This document shows positions 8,143 to 15,852 of a DNA stretch of 64,000 nucleotides, piece by piece. The DNA is taken from contig NZ_JAPNTZ010000021.1 of NCBI RefSeq assembly GCF_026626335.1, positions 124,001 through 188,000 on the forward strand, read 5' to 3'. How positions within the stretch are numbered: the first letter of the stretch is position 1; every line of letters begins with the position of its first letter. The position numbers were made by a program, and so were the translations under genes. Below the pieces are notes generated by a model, which searched no databases, had not been told where the DNA came from, and saw nothing but the letters and a program-made list of their open reading frames with translations. The stretch is from Paractinoplanes pyxinae (GTDB lineage Bacteria; Actinomycetota; Actinomycetes; Mycobacteriales; Micromonosporaceae).

Positions 8143-9621
8143 ATGGCCGAGCTGTCGTGTGACGTGCTGGTGGTCGGGGCCGGCCCGACCGGGCTGATGC
8201 TCGCCAACTGGCTGGTCAAACTGGGCGTCCAGGTGATCGTGGCGGACGGCAAGGAGGGCCCGACCCGCGAGTCGCGCGCCCTCGTCGTCCAGGCCCGCAG
8301 CCTGGAGATCTACGACCAGCTCGGCCTGGTGGACCAGGTGCTCGAGGCGGCGCAGCGGGCCGACGCGCTCGCCCCCGGCTTCCTCGACCGGGCGTTCGGG
8401 CGCATCCCGCTCGGCCCGCTCGGGGGCAAGCTCACGCCGTACCCGTTCATCGAAGTGCTCGAGCAGAGCCGCAACGAAGAGATCCTGTACGAGAACCTGC
8501 AGAAGCTCGGGGCCGACGTCCGCTGGGAGACGCCGGTGACCGGGCTCAAGCAGGTCGAGGACGGCGTCGAGGTCAAGGTCGGCAACGACACCGTGCGGGC
8601 CCGCTTCTGCGTGGGGTGCGACGGGGCGAACTCGGTGGTGCGCAAGGCCCGGCGGATCGCGTACGAGGGCGTGACCAACCCACACCGGTTCTATGTGATC
8701 GACGCGGTCGGGGTGGCCGGGCTGGTCGAGAACGCGATCAACGTACGACCGGGTGGCTCGGACTTCCTGCTGGCGTTCCCCATGCGCGGGCGGCACGCGT
8801 GGCGGCTGCTCGGCCTGGTACGTGACGAGGACGGCGACTCGCGGCTCACCGAGGAGGACGTGCGCCCGCGGATCAAGGACTTCGCGGTCACGTACGGCGA
8901 ATCGCGGTGGTTCGCCACCTACAAGGTGCACCACCGGGTGGCCGCGACCTTCCGCGACGGGCCGTTCTTCCTGGCCGGGGACGCGGGCCACGTGCATTCG
9001 CCGGTCGGCGGCCAGGGCATGAACACCGGCATGCAGGACGCCCACAATCTCGCCTTCAAGCTGGCCGACGTGCTGCAGGGCCGCCGCAAGGACCCATGGC
9101 TCGACCGGTACGAGGCGGAGCGCCGCCCGGTCGCGCAGACACTGGTGGCCACGACCGACCGGATCTTCGGCGCGATCACCTCGCAGCGGCCCGTCTCGCG
9201 GCTGTTGCGGCGGTTCCTGGTGCCGGTGGCGGCGCCGCTGGGGGTGCGCTTCGTGCCGAGGCTGTCGGGCGGCGGGCGGCTGTTCCAGTACGTGTCACAG
9301 ATCCGAGTGCATTACTGGATGACGCCGAACGCTCAGGCCGCGGCCGGTGGGCGCCGCGATCCGGTGGTCGGGCGCCGGCTGCCCTGGGCAGGCGACAATT
9401 TCTCGTCTCTACGGGAATTGCGGTGGCAAATTCACGCGTACGGCGGGGTAGTCGCGGCCGACGTGCCGGAGCTCGGCCTCGCGGTGCACGTCTTCCCGCC
9501 GGCGCCGGGCACGGGCCTGCAGCCGGGACGGCTCTATCTGGTGCGCCCGGACGGGTTCGTGGCCGCCGAGGCCGCCGTCTCGGAGGCCGCGGGAGTCTTC
9601 CCGGCGCTGATGCGTGGCTGA
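8143..9621 (+). CDS. FAD-dependent monooxygenase (PHBH/phenol hydroxylase fold)
   Basis: A 492-residue flavoprotein with the dinucleotide-binding GAGPTGLMLANWL near residue 9, the middle motif VGCDGANSVVRKA about residue 157, and the FAD ribityl motif LAGDAGHVHSPVGGQGMN about residue 277. These are the three signatures of aromatic-ring hydroxylases. The C-terminal thioredoxin-like region (about 400-492) is present. Substrates are aromatic or polyketide-like compounds; which one is not visible. It starts with ATG 10 nt after the M20 gene. No biosynthetic cluster surrounds it. Confidence 0.88.
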   Translation: MAELSCDVLVVGAGPTGLMLANWLVKLGVQVIVADGKEGPTRESRALVVQARSLEIYDQLGLVDQVLEAAQRADALAPGFLDRAFGRIPLGPLGGKLTPYPFIEVLEQSRNEEILYENLQKLGADVRWETPVTGLKQVEDGVEVKVGNDTVRARFCVGCDGANSVVRKARRIAYEGVTNPHRFYVIDAVGVAGLVENAINVRPGGSDFLLAFPMRGRHAWRLLGLVRDEDGDSRLTEEDVRPRIKDFAVTYGESRWFATYKVHHRVAATFRDGPFFLAGDAGHVHSPVGGQGMNTGMQDAHNLAFKLADVLQGRRKDPWLDRYEAERRPVAQTLVATTDRIFGAITSQRPVSRLLRRFLVPVAAPLGVRFVPRLSGGGRLFQYVSQIRVHYWMTPNAQAAAGGRRDPVVGRRLPWAGDNFSSLRELRWQIHAYGGVVAADVPELGLAVHVFPPAPGTGLQPGRLYLVRPDGFVAAEAAVSEAAGVFPALMRG

Positions 9622-9686
9622 GCGTTTCGAGGCCGTCGTCACGCACAGCAAACCGGTGCGGGCGACGATCTCGTCCTGTTAGGATA

Positions 9687-9702
9687 TCGAACATGCGTTC
9701 GA
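9687..9702. promoter_or_regulatory. LexA (SOS) box over a probable leaderless start
   Basis: TCGAACATGCGTTCGA is a perfect match to the actinobacterial and Bacillus SOS box TCGAAC-N4-GTTCGA. The ATG in its centre (9693) is the start of the next gene. A TAGGAT hexamer at 9680-9685 fits a -10 element placing transcription start at about 9692-9693, which implies a leaderless mRNA. LexA bound here would cover the transcription start. Site identity is seen in the sequence; repression by LexA is inference from the known consensus. Confidence 0.85.
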
Positions 9703-9989
9703 ACGATGTGCCTCGCTCAGTGTCTCTGGTGGTGCGGCCGATGCCCGTCGGGCCGCGTAACGCGCTTGACCGTCTCCGCTCCCGAGACCGTCTCGAATCC
9801 ATTGCCCGCCTGCGATCCGCCGTCCTCGCCATGGACCAGTTGGACGTCGCCAACTGGGACGACGGCGCCCTCACCGACCATCTGGACGAGCTCTCCGCCA
9901 CCCTGTGCGCCATCGACGCCCAGGTCACCCGCGTGGCCGAGTCCGTCCGGGCCCGGGGCTTCCGCATCGCCGAGCCCCGAGCCGCCTGA
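9693..9989 (+). CDS. Small DUF222-like protein, predicted DNA-damage inducible
   Basis: A 98-residue protein that is probably helical. Its segment DDGALTDHLDELSATLCAID with VTRVAESVRARGF resembles the N-terminal helices of DUF222/13E12-repeat proteins, which usually continue into a large domain and a C-terminal HNH nuclease. Here the frame ends after residue 98 and no HNH remnant follows. 13E12-repeat genes of Mycobacterium tuberculosis are known LexA targets, which agrees with the LexA box on this start. ATG at 9693 would be leaderless. GTG at 9708 or ATG at 9741 are possible internal starts. It could be a truncated DUF222 gene or a stand-alone small SOS protein. Confidence 0.65.
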   Translation: MRSNDVPRSVSLVVRPMPVGPRNALDRLRSRDRLESIARLRSAVLAMDQLDVANWDDGALTDHLDELSATLCAIDAQVTRVAESVRARGFRIAEPRAA

Positions 9990-10437
9990 CCCTCCACCCC
10001 TCCCGCCCGCCTGCCGGTCAAGCCTCTCTTCCCCTCCCTGGCTGACCCGGGCCGGGCCTCCCCAGGTCCCGCTTCGCCGAGCCGGCGCGTCTGTCCGCCC
10101 TCGTGATGTGCGGGTGGCCGTTGATCCTCCGCCGTTCCCGGCGTCAGTCCGCTCAGAGTGGCTTTCCTGGTGTTCCCGGCATCGACCCGCGGTGCCATAT
10201 CCATTCGTCCCCTCGCTCGGTGCGCGCGTGCTGCTCGGGTGGTCGGCACTTGGCCTTCGGCGCGGGCGCCTCGAAGACGTGCTTGTAGCCGAGCCGCCGG
10301 GCCATGTTGGCGCTAATTGCTGGCCTGGCCGGCTCCCGGATTGTCGGCGCTGCGCGGGCCGATCCGTATTTCCGCTCGTTGGCGGTTGGGGCCGGGTGAA
10401 GCTTCGGGCCGAAAGTGTCAGGGGGTGCTGCCAGGAT
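9990..10437. other. Low-coding region between the SOS gene and the ligase
   Basis: No plus-strand gene with convincing codon use is seen in these 448 nt. The first 150 nt are pyrimidine-rich. A short leftward frame with good codon bias lies at 10153-10305 and is listed separately. The last 40 nt include TGCCAGGATATG, which leads into the ligase start. No hairpin terminator or DUF222/HNH remnant was recognised. Confidence 0.5.
10153..10305 (-). CDS. Possible small protein (50 aa)
   Basis: A leftward ATG frame of 50 codons encoding a basic peptide beginning MARRLGYKHVFEAPAPKAKC and ending RGSMPGTPGKPL. The first 30 codons end almost entirely in G or C, as in true genes of this genome, and no long gene covers it on the other strand. 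It has one Cys, several His residues and many Pro and Lys/Arg residues, with no signal peptide or membrane helix. No Shine-Dalgarno sequence precedes the ATG. I do not recognise the family. Confidence 0.4.
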   Translation of the reverse strand: MARRLGYKHVFEAPAPKAKCRPPEQHARTERGDEWIWHRGSMPGTPGKPL

Positions 10438-11997
10438 ATGGGGGTGCGATTCGTAGACCTGGCGGCGACCTCGGCGGCCGTTGCCGCGACCTCGGGGCGC
10501 AAGGCGAAAGTCGAGCTGCTGGCCGACGCCCTGCGCGGGCTGGATCCGGACGAGGTGGCCGCGGGCTCGGCCTATCTGGCCGGTGAGCTGCGGCAGCGGC
10601 AGACCGGGGTGGGCTACGCGAGCCTCCGCGACCGGCCGGCTCCGGCCGAGGCGCCCACTCTGACCGTGGGCGCGGTCGATGCGCTGATCGCCGAGATCTC
10701 TGTGGTCGCCGGGGCCGGGTCGCAGGCGCGGCGGCGCGAGCTGGTGGCGGCCCTGTTCGGGGCGGCCACGGCCGACGAGCAGCGGCTGCTGGTCGGCTTG
10801 TTCAGCGGCGAGCTGCGGCAGGGCGCGCAGGCCGGTCTGCTCGCCGACGCGATCGCCAAGGCGGCCGAGGTGCCGCTGACTGCCGTGCGGCGGGCGCTGC
10901 TCCTGTCGGGCGACCTGAAGCAGGTCGCCGTGGCTGCGCTGGCCGGCGGGGCCGTCGCGCTGGCCGAAATCAGCCTGCGGGTGGGCACGCCGCTCACGCC
11001 GATGCTGGCCCAGAGCGCGCCCGACGTGGGGGCGGCGCTGCTGGCCACGGGCACGCCGGCCACGGTCGACGCGAAGCTCGACGGCATCCGCATCCAGGTG
11101 CACCGCTCGGGCGACGAGGTGGCCGTCTTCACCCGCAGCCTCGACGACATCACCACCCGCATGCCCGAGGTGGTCGAGGCCGTCCGCAAGCTGCCTTTGC
11201 GCGAGGTGGTGCTCGACGGCGAGGCGATGACGCTCGACGCCTCGGGTCGTCCCCGCCCGTTCCAAGAGACGTCGAGCCGTGCCGCCACGCGCGGCGCCGC
11301 CGCCTCCCGAAAGGCTTCCCCGGCGGCGGGGTCGCTCGCCTTGGTGCCGTTCTTCTTCGACCTCCTGCACCTCGACGGCGCCGACCTGCTCGACGAGCCC
11401 GGCCGGGTGCGCTGGGCCGCCCTGGCCGATGCGCTGCCCACCGAGCTGCTGGTCGGCCGCACCGCGGTGACCAGCGAGGAAGAGGCGGCCGCCGCCTTCG
11501 CCGCCGCGCTGGCCGCGGGGCAAGAGGGCGTGGTCATCAAAGCGACCGAGGCCCCCTACGACGTGGGCCGGCGCGGCTCGGCCTGGGTCAAGGTCAAACC
11601 CCGGCACACCCTCGACCTGGTCGTCCTGGCCGTCGAGTGGGGCCACGGCCGCCGCAAGGGCTGGCTGTCCAACCTGCATCTGGGCGCCCGCGACCCGGAA
11701 GGCGGCGGTTTCGTGATGCTCGGCAAGACCTTCAAGGGCCTCACCGACGAACTGCTCCGCTGGCAGACCGAACGCTTCCAAGAGCTGGCCACCGGCGACG
11801 ACGGCTGGGTCGTCCGGGTCCGCCCGGAACAGGTGGTCGAGATCGCCTTCGACGGCGTCCAGACCTCCCCGCGCTACCCCGGCGGCGTCGCCCTGCGCTT
11901 CGCCCGCGTCCTGCGCTACCGAGACGACAAGCCCGCCGCCGAGGCCGACACCATCGACATGGTCCGCAAGATCGGCACCTTCCCCACCCCGGAGTAG
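10438..11997 (+). CDS. lig: ATP-dependent DNA ligase (LigB type)
   Basis: A 519-residue ligase that seals nicks using ATP, a repair enzyme found in actinobacteria beside the essential NAD-dependent LigA. The N-terminal DNA-binding domain covers about residues 1-200. The adenylation site is in VDAKLDGIRIQVHRSG (catalytic Lys about residue 215). Later nucleotidyl-transferase motifs include LDGEAM, the VVIKA segment and WVKVKP, followed by an OB domain with the SNLHLGARD start. ATG at 10438 is preceded by CCAGGA. It lies downstream of the SOS-boxed small gene but is separated by 448 nt, so shared control is unlikely. Confidence 0.93.
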   Translation: MGVRFVDLAATSAAVAATSGRKAKVELLADALRGLDPDEVAAGSAYLAGELRQRQTGVGYASLRDRPAPAEAPTLTVGAVDALIAEISVVAGAGSQARRRELVAALFGAATADEQRLLVGLFSGELRQGAQAGLLADAIAKAAEVPLTAVRRALLLSGDLKQVAVAALAGGAVALAEISLRVGTPLTPMLAQSAPDVGAALLATGTPATVDAKLDGIRIQVHRSGDEVAVFTRSLDDITTRMPEVVEAVRKLPLREVVLDGEAMTLDASGRPRPFQETSSRAATRGAAASRKASPAAGSLALVPFFFDLLHLDGADLLDEPGRVRWAALADALPTELLVGRTAVTSEEEAAAAFAAALAAGQEGVVIKATEAPYDVGRRGSAWVKVKPRHTLDLVVLAVEWGHGRRKGWLSNLHLGARDPEGGGFVMLGKTFKGLTDELLRWQTERFQELATGDDGWVVRVRPEQVVEIAFDGVQTSPRYPGGVALRFARVLRYRDDKPAAEADTIDMVRKIGTFPTPE

Positions 11998-12185
11998 CCG
12001 CCGGCAACCCCGCCCGTGGACGACCGAGACGGCACCGCGAGGACGGCCGGACTGGTCAGGCTGATCGGCGACTTGGGCACGGTCGAGTGCCGGCAAGTCG
12101 GGCCAAGGCAACACGCGGCGGGTAGGAAGGGGCAGCGACGTCCGGCCGGACGGGCACGTCGCGGGTCCGGCGGGCGAGTGGGTGC

Positions 12186-13220
12186 TCAGTCTTGCGCCGG
12201 TCGGCCCGGGCTGGTGGCCTCGCGAGCACGGTCGGCATCGGACACCCGATCACCCTGGGTAGCGGCAGCTGCGGCCCGCTGACGGTCGGCTTCCTCCACG
12301 CGGTCACCAGACTCGGAGCGCCGGCGGGCAGTCTCCGCCGCTTTCGCTGCGGCTCGGCGGTCGGCTTCCTCGACCCGGTCGCCTCCGCCGTTGCGGCGGC
12401 GGTCGGCCTCTTCGACTCGGTCGCCTGAGGTGGGACCTGGACTTGTGGGAGTGCGGTCGGGGGTGGGCTCGGGGCCTCGGGCCTCTTTGCGCGCGTAGTA
12501 GACATACGCGCCCAGGGCCATCAGCGCGAACAGCCACCACTGGACGGCGTAGCCGCCGTTCTGCCAGGCGTCCTCGTGGTCGATCGGGATTTGGGTGAAG
12601 GCGGCGTCGGCGGCGGGCGTCTGCTCGGTGAGGAGCACGTAGGCGCCGTACACCGGGTAGGGCATTTCGGGCGCCAGGCGGGGGAGAGAGATGCGCCGGG
12701 TGTCGAGGCGGCCGTCCCGGCGTTCCACCGCGACGGGTCGGCTTTCCGACAGGTGGATCTGGCCGACGACCGTGACCGGGCCGGTCGGCGCGGGCGGGAC
12801 CACGGGGGCCGCCAGCGCGCCGCCCTCGGGGGCCGGCACCCAGCCGCGGTCGACCAGCACCGCCGTGCCGTCGGTCAGCACCAGGGGCGTCACGATCTCG
12901 AACCCGACGTCGCCGTCGACCGTGCGGCCGCGCGCCTGGATCTCGTGCGACGGGTCGTATTGACCGGAAACTGTGACCTTTGTCCAGGCCGAATCCTTGC
13001 CCGGAGAGGTCCCGGCCGCACCCGGCGCGGTCGGCCGCGACAGCACCGAGGTGAGCGGAACGGCGGCCACCGAGTCGGCGGCGTCGATCCGGTCGTTGAT
13101 GGCGCTGCGTTCCTCGTACCGGCGCAGCTGCCAGTTGCCGAGCATCACCATGACCACCGCGGCGGCCACCGCGAGCGCGAGCGCGGCCAGCCAGCGCGGG
13201 CTCAGCAGGAAGCGGTACAC
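12186..13220 (-). CDS. SURF1 family cytochrome oxidase assembly protein with repeated tail
   Basis: A 344-residue membrane protein. It has an N-terminal helix (about 10-28), then GNWQLRRYEER, the SURF1 domain with EIVTPLVLTDGTAVLVDRGWVP-type strands (motif VDRGWVP about residue 123), and a second helix (WWLFALMALGAYVYYARKE, about 228-247). SURF1 proteins aid insertion of haem a into cytochrome c oxidase. Beyond about residue 260 there is an unusual cytoplasmic tail with four copies of a GDRVEEADR-type motif separated by Arg/Ala-rich spacers. It is convergent with the ligase gene over 188 nt in which no clear terminator is seen. Confidence 0.85.
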   Translation of the reverse strand: MYRFLLSPRWLAALALAVAAAVVMVMLGNWQLRRYEERSAINDRIDAADSVAAVPLTSVLSRPTAPGAAGTSPGKDSAWTKVTVSGQYDPSHEIQARGRTVDGDVGFEIVTPLVLTDGTAVLVDRGWVPAPEGGALAAPVVPPAPTGPVTVVGQIHLSESRPVAVERRDGRLDTRRISLPRLAPEMPYPVYGAYVLLTEQTPAADAAFTQIPIDHEDAWQNGGYAVQWWLFALMALGAYVYYARKEARGPEPTPDRTPTSPGPTSGDRVEEADRRRNGGGDRVEEADRRAAAKAAETARRRSESGDRVEEADRQRAAAAATQGDRVSDADRAREATSPGRPAQD

Positions 13221-13576
13221 GCACCGAGGCTACCCGTCGCCCCGCCGGCGCCGGCCGCAGCCGGGTACTGTCCCTGTCCGGCAATCGAAACACCTGGCCG
13301 GCCCCGGCGATCCCGGGCGGCGGGGGCACCAGGCCGGCCGGTGACTGTCGTCACGCCGACGGGTGGAAGTTGCCGTTGACGGACTATTAAAAGATCAGCC
13401 GGGAACACCGGTGGCCCCGGCCGGTGATGCCGGCAAAAAACCGGCCGGCGACGCGGGCAAAAAACCGGTCGGCGACGCCGGCAAAGACCGGCCGGCGACG
13501 CCGGCAAAGACCAGCCGGTGATGCCGGCAAAAGACCGGCCGGCGACGCCGGCAGAAGAAAGGCCCGGGAAGACACG
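13221..13576. other. Leader region of cobB, no gene
   Basis: This 356-nt divergent region separates the SURF1 and cobB starts. Its left part (13250-13390) shows no gene and none of the conserved boxes of a cobalamin riboswitch, such as GCCACTG. An A/T-rich patch, GGACTATTAAAAGATC, lies at 13381-13396 and could hold promoter elements. The right part holds the tandem repeat listed separately. A frame starting at 13424 is open through the repeat into cobB, but its codon use and lack of a family match upstream of 13577 argue against translation. Confidence 0.6.
13418..13552. repeat. Six imperfect tandem repeats of 23-24 nt before cobB
   Basis: Six units start at 13418, 13442, 13466, 13489, 13512 and 13536. 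Each is close to CGGCCGGCGACGCCGGC followed by a purine-rich spacer (AAAAAAC or AAAGAC). Most units contain the hairpin GCCGGC-GAC-GCCGGC or its GTGAT variant, so the transcript could fold as a row of small stem-loops. Units of 23 and 24 nt are mixed, so the array does not keep one reading frame. It ends 24 nt before the cobB start. Confidence 0.85.
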
Positions 13577-15079
13577 ATGAGCGCCCAGCCCCGTCTGGTC
13601 GTGAGCGCCCCCGCCTCGGGGCACGGCAAGACCGCGATCGCGGTCGGCCTGCTGGCGGCGGTCGCGGCTCGCGGCGTCCCGGTGGCCGGGTTCAAGGTCG
13701 GCCCGGACCACACCGACGCCGCCTATCTCGGGCTCGCTGCCGGGCGGCCGGGGCGCAACCTCGACCCTCGGCTGGTCGGCGCCCAGCGCATCGCCCCGCT
13801 TTTCCAGCACGGCGCCACCGGCACCCAGCTGTCGGTCATCGAGGGCGCGATGGGCCTGTTCGACTCGCTCACCGGTCAGCCCGAGATCGACGGCACCGCC
13901 GCTGTCGCCTCCGTGCTGCGGGCGCCCGTCGTCCTGGTCGTCGACGTCGCCTCGATGGGGCACTCGCTGGCCGCTCTCGTGCACGGCTTTCGCATGTTCG
14001 ACGAGATGGTCCACCTCGGTGGCGTGGTTCTCAACCGGGTCGCCTCGCCCCGCCACGAGCAGATGCTGCGGACCGCCCTAGACGACATCGGCATGCCGGT
14101 GCTGGGCGCCCTGCGCCGCGGTGACCTGCCCAACGTCCTGCCCGCTCGCTCGCACGGGCCGGTGCCGGTCGCGCATCGCACCGTCGAGGCGATCCGGGCG
14201 GTGCGCCGGCTCGGCGAGTCGGTCGCCGGCGGCCTCGACCTGGATCGGATTATGGCGCTGGCCGGTTCCGCGCCCGCGCTGCCGGGGCCGCTGTGGACGC
14301 CGGCCGAAGCGGCCGGGGCCGAGGTGTTCGAGCAGCGGCCGGTGGTCGCGCTGGCCGGTGGGCCGGGGGCTCCTTACACGTACGTCGAGACGGCCGAGCT
14401 GCTGACTGCGGCCGGCGCCGATGTGGCTGTCGTCGACCCGTTGCGGGACGAGGGCCTGCCCGCCGGCACCCGGGCTCTGGTCGTGGGAGCGGGTCTGCCC
14501 GAGGGGTACGCCGAGGAGTTGTCGGCCAACCGCCGCCTGTGTTCCGCGGTGGCCCAATTCGCCGCCGACGGCTGGCCGGTGATCGCCGAGGGCGTGGCGC
14601 TGCCGTGGCTGGGCCGCGACCTGGACGGGCGCCCCATGTGCGGCGTGCTCGACGCGACCTCGGTGACCGGCGAGCAGACCGTCGCCGGCTATCGCGAGGC
14701 CACCGCGCCCGCTACCTCGCCGCTGGCCCCGGCCGGCGCGCGCATCACCGGCTACAAACAGCACCGGGCCGTCGTCACGCCGCGTGCGGGCGCCGTGCCC
14801 GCGTGGACCTGGTCGGGCGGCAACCCCGAGGGTTTCGTCTGGCGTCAGGTGCACGCCTCGCAGCTGGGTCTGCACTGGGCGGCCGCGCCCGAGATCGCCA
14901 AGCGGGTCGTCTCAGCTGCGATGGCCGGCCCGGCGCCGCTGCTGCCGCCCATTCCGCTGCGCCCCACGCCGCCGCAACCGCAGGCCCCGGCTCAGCCCGC
15001 GATGAACGCGCCGGCGGTGAAAGCGCCCGCGCCGCCCACGGTGAACCTGAACGACACGGTGGACATCACCACGTCCTGA
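13577..15079 (+). CDS. cobB: CobB/CbiA-like cobyrinate a,c-diamide synthase with altered glutaminase site
   Basis: A 500-residue protein with the CobB layout. The P-loop is LVVSAPASGHGKTAIAVGLL at residues 7-26, then GFKVGPDHTDAAYLGL and IEGAMGLFDSL, and the C-terminal amidotransferase-like half from about residue 260. Active enzymes amidate the a and c side chains of the corrin ring using glutamine. At the glutaminase nucleophile the usual AEC(A/G)GL reads AEGVAL here, with Gly at about residue 339 instead of Cys. It may use free ammonia, act as a paralogue with another role, or be decaying. ATG at 13577 follows GGGAAGA. The tail (about 455-500) is Pro/Ala-rich and not typical of the family. 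Confidence 0.8.
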   Translation: MSAQPRLVVSAPASGHGKTAIAVGLLAAVAARGVPVAGFKVGPDHTDAAYLGLAAGRPGRNLDPRLVGAQRIAPLFQHGATGTQLSVIEGAMGLFDSLTGQPEIDGTAAVASVLRAPVVLVVDVASMGHSLAALVHGFRMFDEMVHLGGVVLNRVASPRHEQMLRTALDDIGMPVLGALRRGDLPNVLPARSHGPVPVAHRTVEAIRAVRRLGESVAGGLDLDRIMALAGSAPALPGPLWTPAEAAGAEVFEQRPVVALAGGPGAPYTYVETAELLTAAGADVAVVDPLRDEGLPAGTRALVVGAGLPEGYAEELSANRRLCSAVAQFAADGWPVIAEGVALPWLGRDLDGRPMCGVLDATSVTGEQTVAGYREATAPATSPLAPAGARITGYKQHRAVVTPRAGAVPAWTWSGGNPEGFVWRQVHASQLGLHWAAAPEIAKRVVSAAMAGPAPLLPPIPLRPTPPQPQAPAQPAMNAPAVKAPAPPTVNLNDTVDITTS

Positions 15080-15237
15080 CCCCGATCGTCAATCCGGAAT
15101 GCGATGTTGGGCAAGATCGAAATGTCGGAATGCCTGACTCCGGGAAGCATCCGTGAAAACGCCCCTCGCCGAACGCGAAAGTGTCGCACCTCACCCGTAA
15201 CGTGGGGTTAACAGGCATGACGCGAAGGAGGATGGCC

Positions 15238-15852
15238 GTGGCCGATCGTGTTCCTCTGGATTTCGACCCGCCGGTCCGGGTGCTGCGGGCTCTGCTGCTC
15301 GGCGTCGACAACGGCGAGCTGCCCAATCCCACCCCTTGTCCCGGGTGGAGCGTCGCCACCCTGCTCGACCACCTGATGGGCCTGTCCGTGGCCTTCACCC
15401 AGGCCGCCCGCAAACGCATCGACGATCCCGCCACGTCCTCCGCCCCCGAGCCCTCCGCGCAGCATCTCTCCCGTCACTGGCGCAGCCGCCTGCCCGTCCT
15501 GCTCGAAGACCTGAGCACGTCGTGGAAAGACCCGGACGCCTGGACGGGCACGTCCCAGGCCGGCGGCGTCACCATGCCGGCCGCCGCGCTGGGCCACGTC
15601 GCCATGAACGAGCTGATCATGCACAGCTGGGACCTGGCCCGCGCCACCGGTCAGGAATACTTCGCCGACCCGCGCACCCTCGAGATCATCATCGAGTTCC
15701 TGAGCCAGGGCCCGGCCGAGGGCACCCCCGGCCTGTTCGGCCCCGTCGTGCCCACCGACGACGAGGCCACCCTGCTCGACCAGGCGCTGGCCCTGGCCGG
15801 CCGGGACGCGAAGTGGCGCCCGCCCCGCCGCCGGCCCGCGGCCGCCGCCTAG
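15238..15852 (+). CDS. TIGR03086-type metal-binding protein (DinB / mycothiol-dependent isomerase fold)
   Basis: A 204-residue protein with TPCPGWSVATLLDHLMGL about residues 27-44 and HSWDLARATGQEYF about residue 130. These are the metal-ligand helices of the DinB/MDMPI four-helix fold. Many members use mycothiol, the actinobacterial thiol. The substrate is unknown. GTG at 15238 is placed 6 nt after AGGAGG (15226-15231), so the earlier ATG codons at 15217 and 15232 are less likely. Its last four bases overlap the end of the convergent penicillin-binding protein gene. Confidence 0.8.
   Translation: MADRVPLDFDPPVRVLRALLLGVDNGELPNPTPCPGWSVATLLDHLMGLSVAFTQAARKRIDDPATSSAPEPSAQHLSRHWRSRLPVLLEDLSTSWKDPDAWTGTSQAGGVTMPAAALGHVAMNELIMHSWDLARATGQEYFADPRTLEIIIEFLSQGPAEGTPGLFGPVVPTDDEATLLDQALALAGRDAKWRPPRRRPAAAA

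Noticed and set aside
12016..12282. Rightward gene after the ligase
   Set aside because: Its Arg/Gly-rich translation has no domain and partly overlaps the end of the SURF1 gene; there is no ribosome binding site.
13418..13552. CRISPR array
   Set aside because: The units are contiguous 23-24 nt repeats with spacers of only 5-7 nt that are similar to each other, and there are no cas genes.
13424..13576. N-terminal extension of CobB through the tandem repeat
   Set aside because: Repeat units of 23 and 24 nt do not hold one frame, the residues do not match the family, and a good ribosome binding site precedes ATG 13577.
13221..13576. Cobalamin riboswitch upstream of cobB
   Set aside because: No match to the conserved boxes was found; the region contains only an A/T-rich patch and the hairpin repeats.
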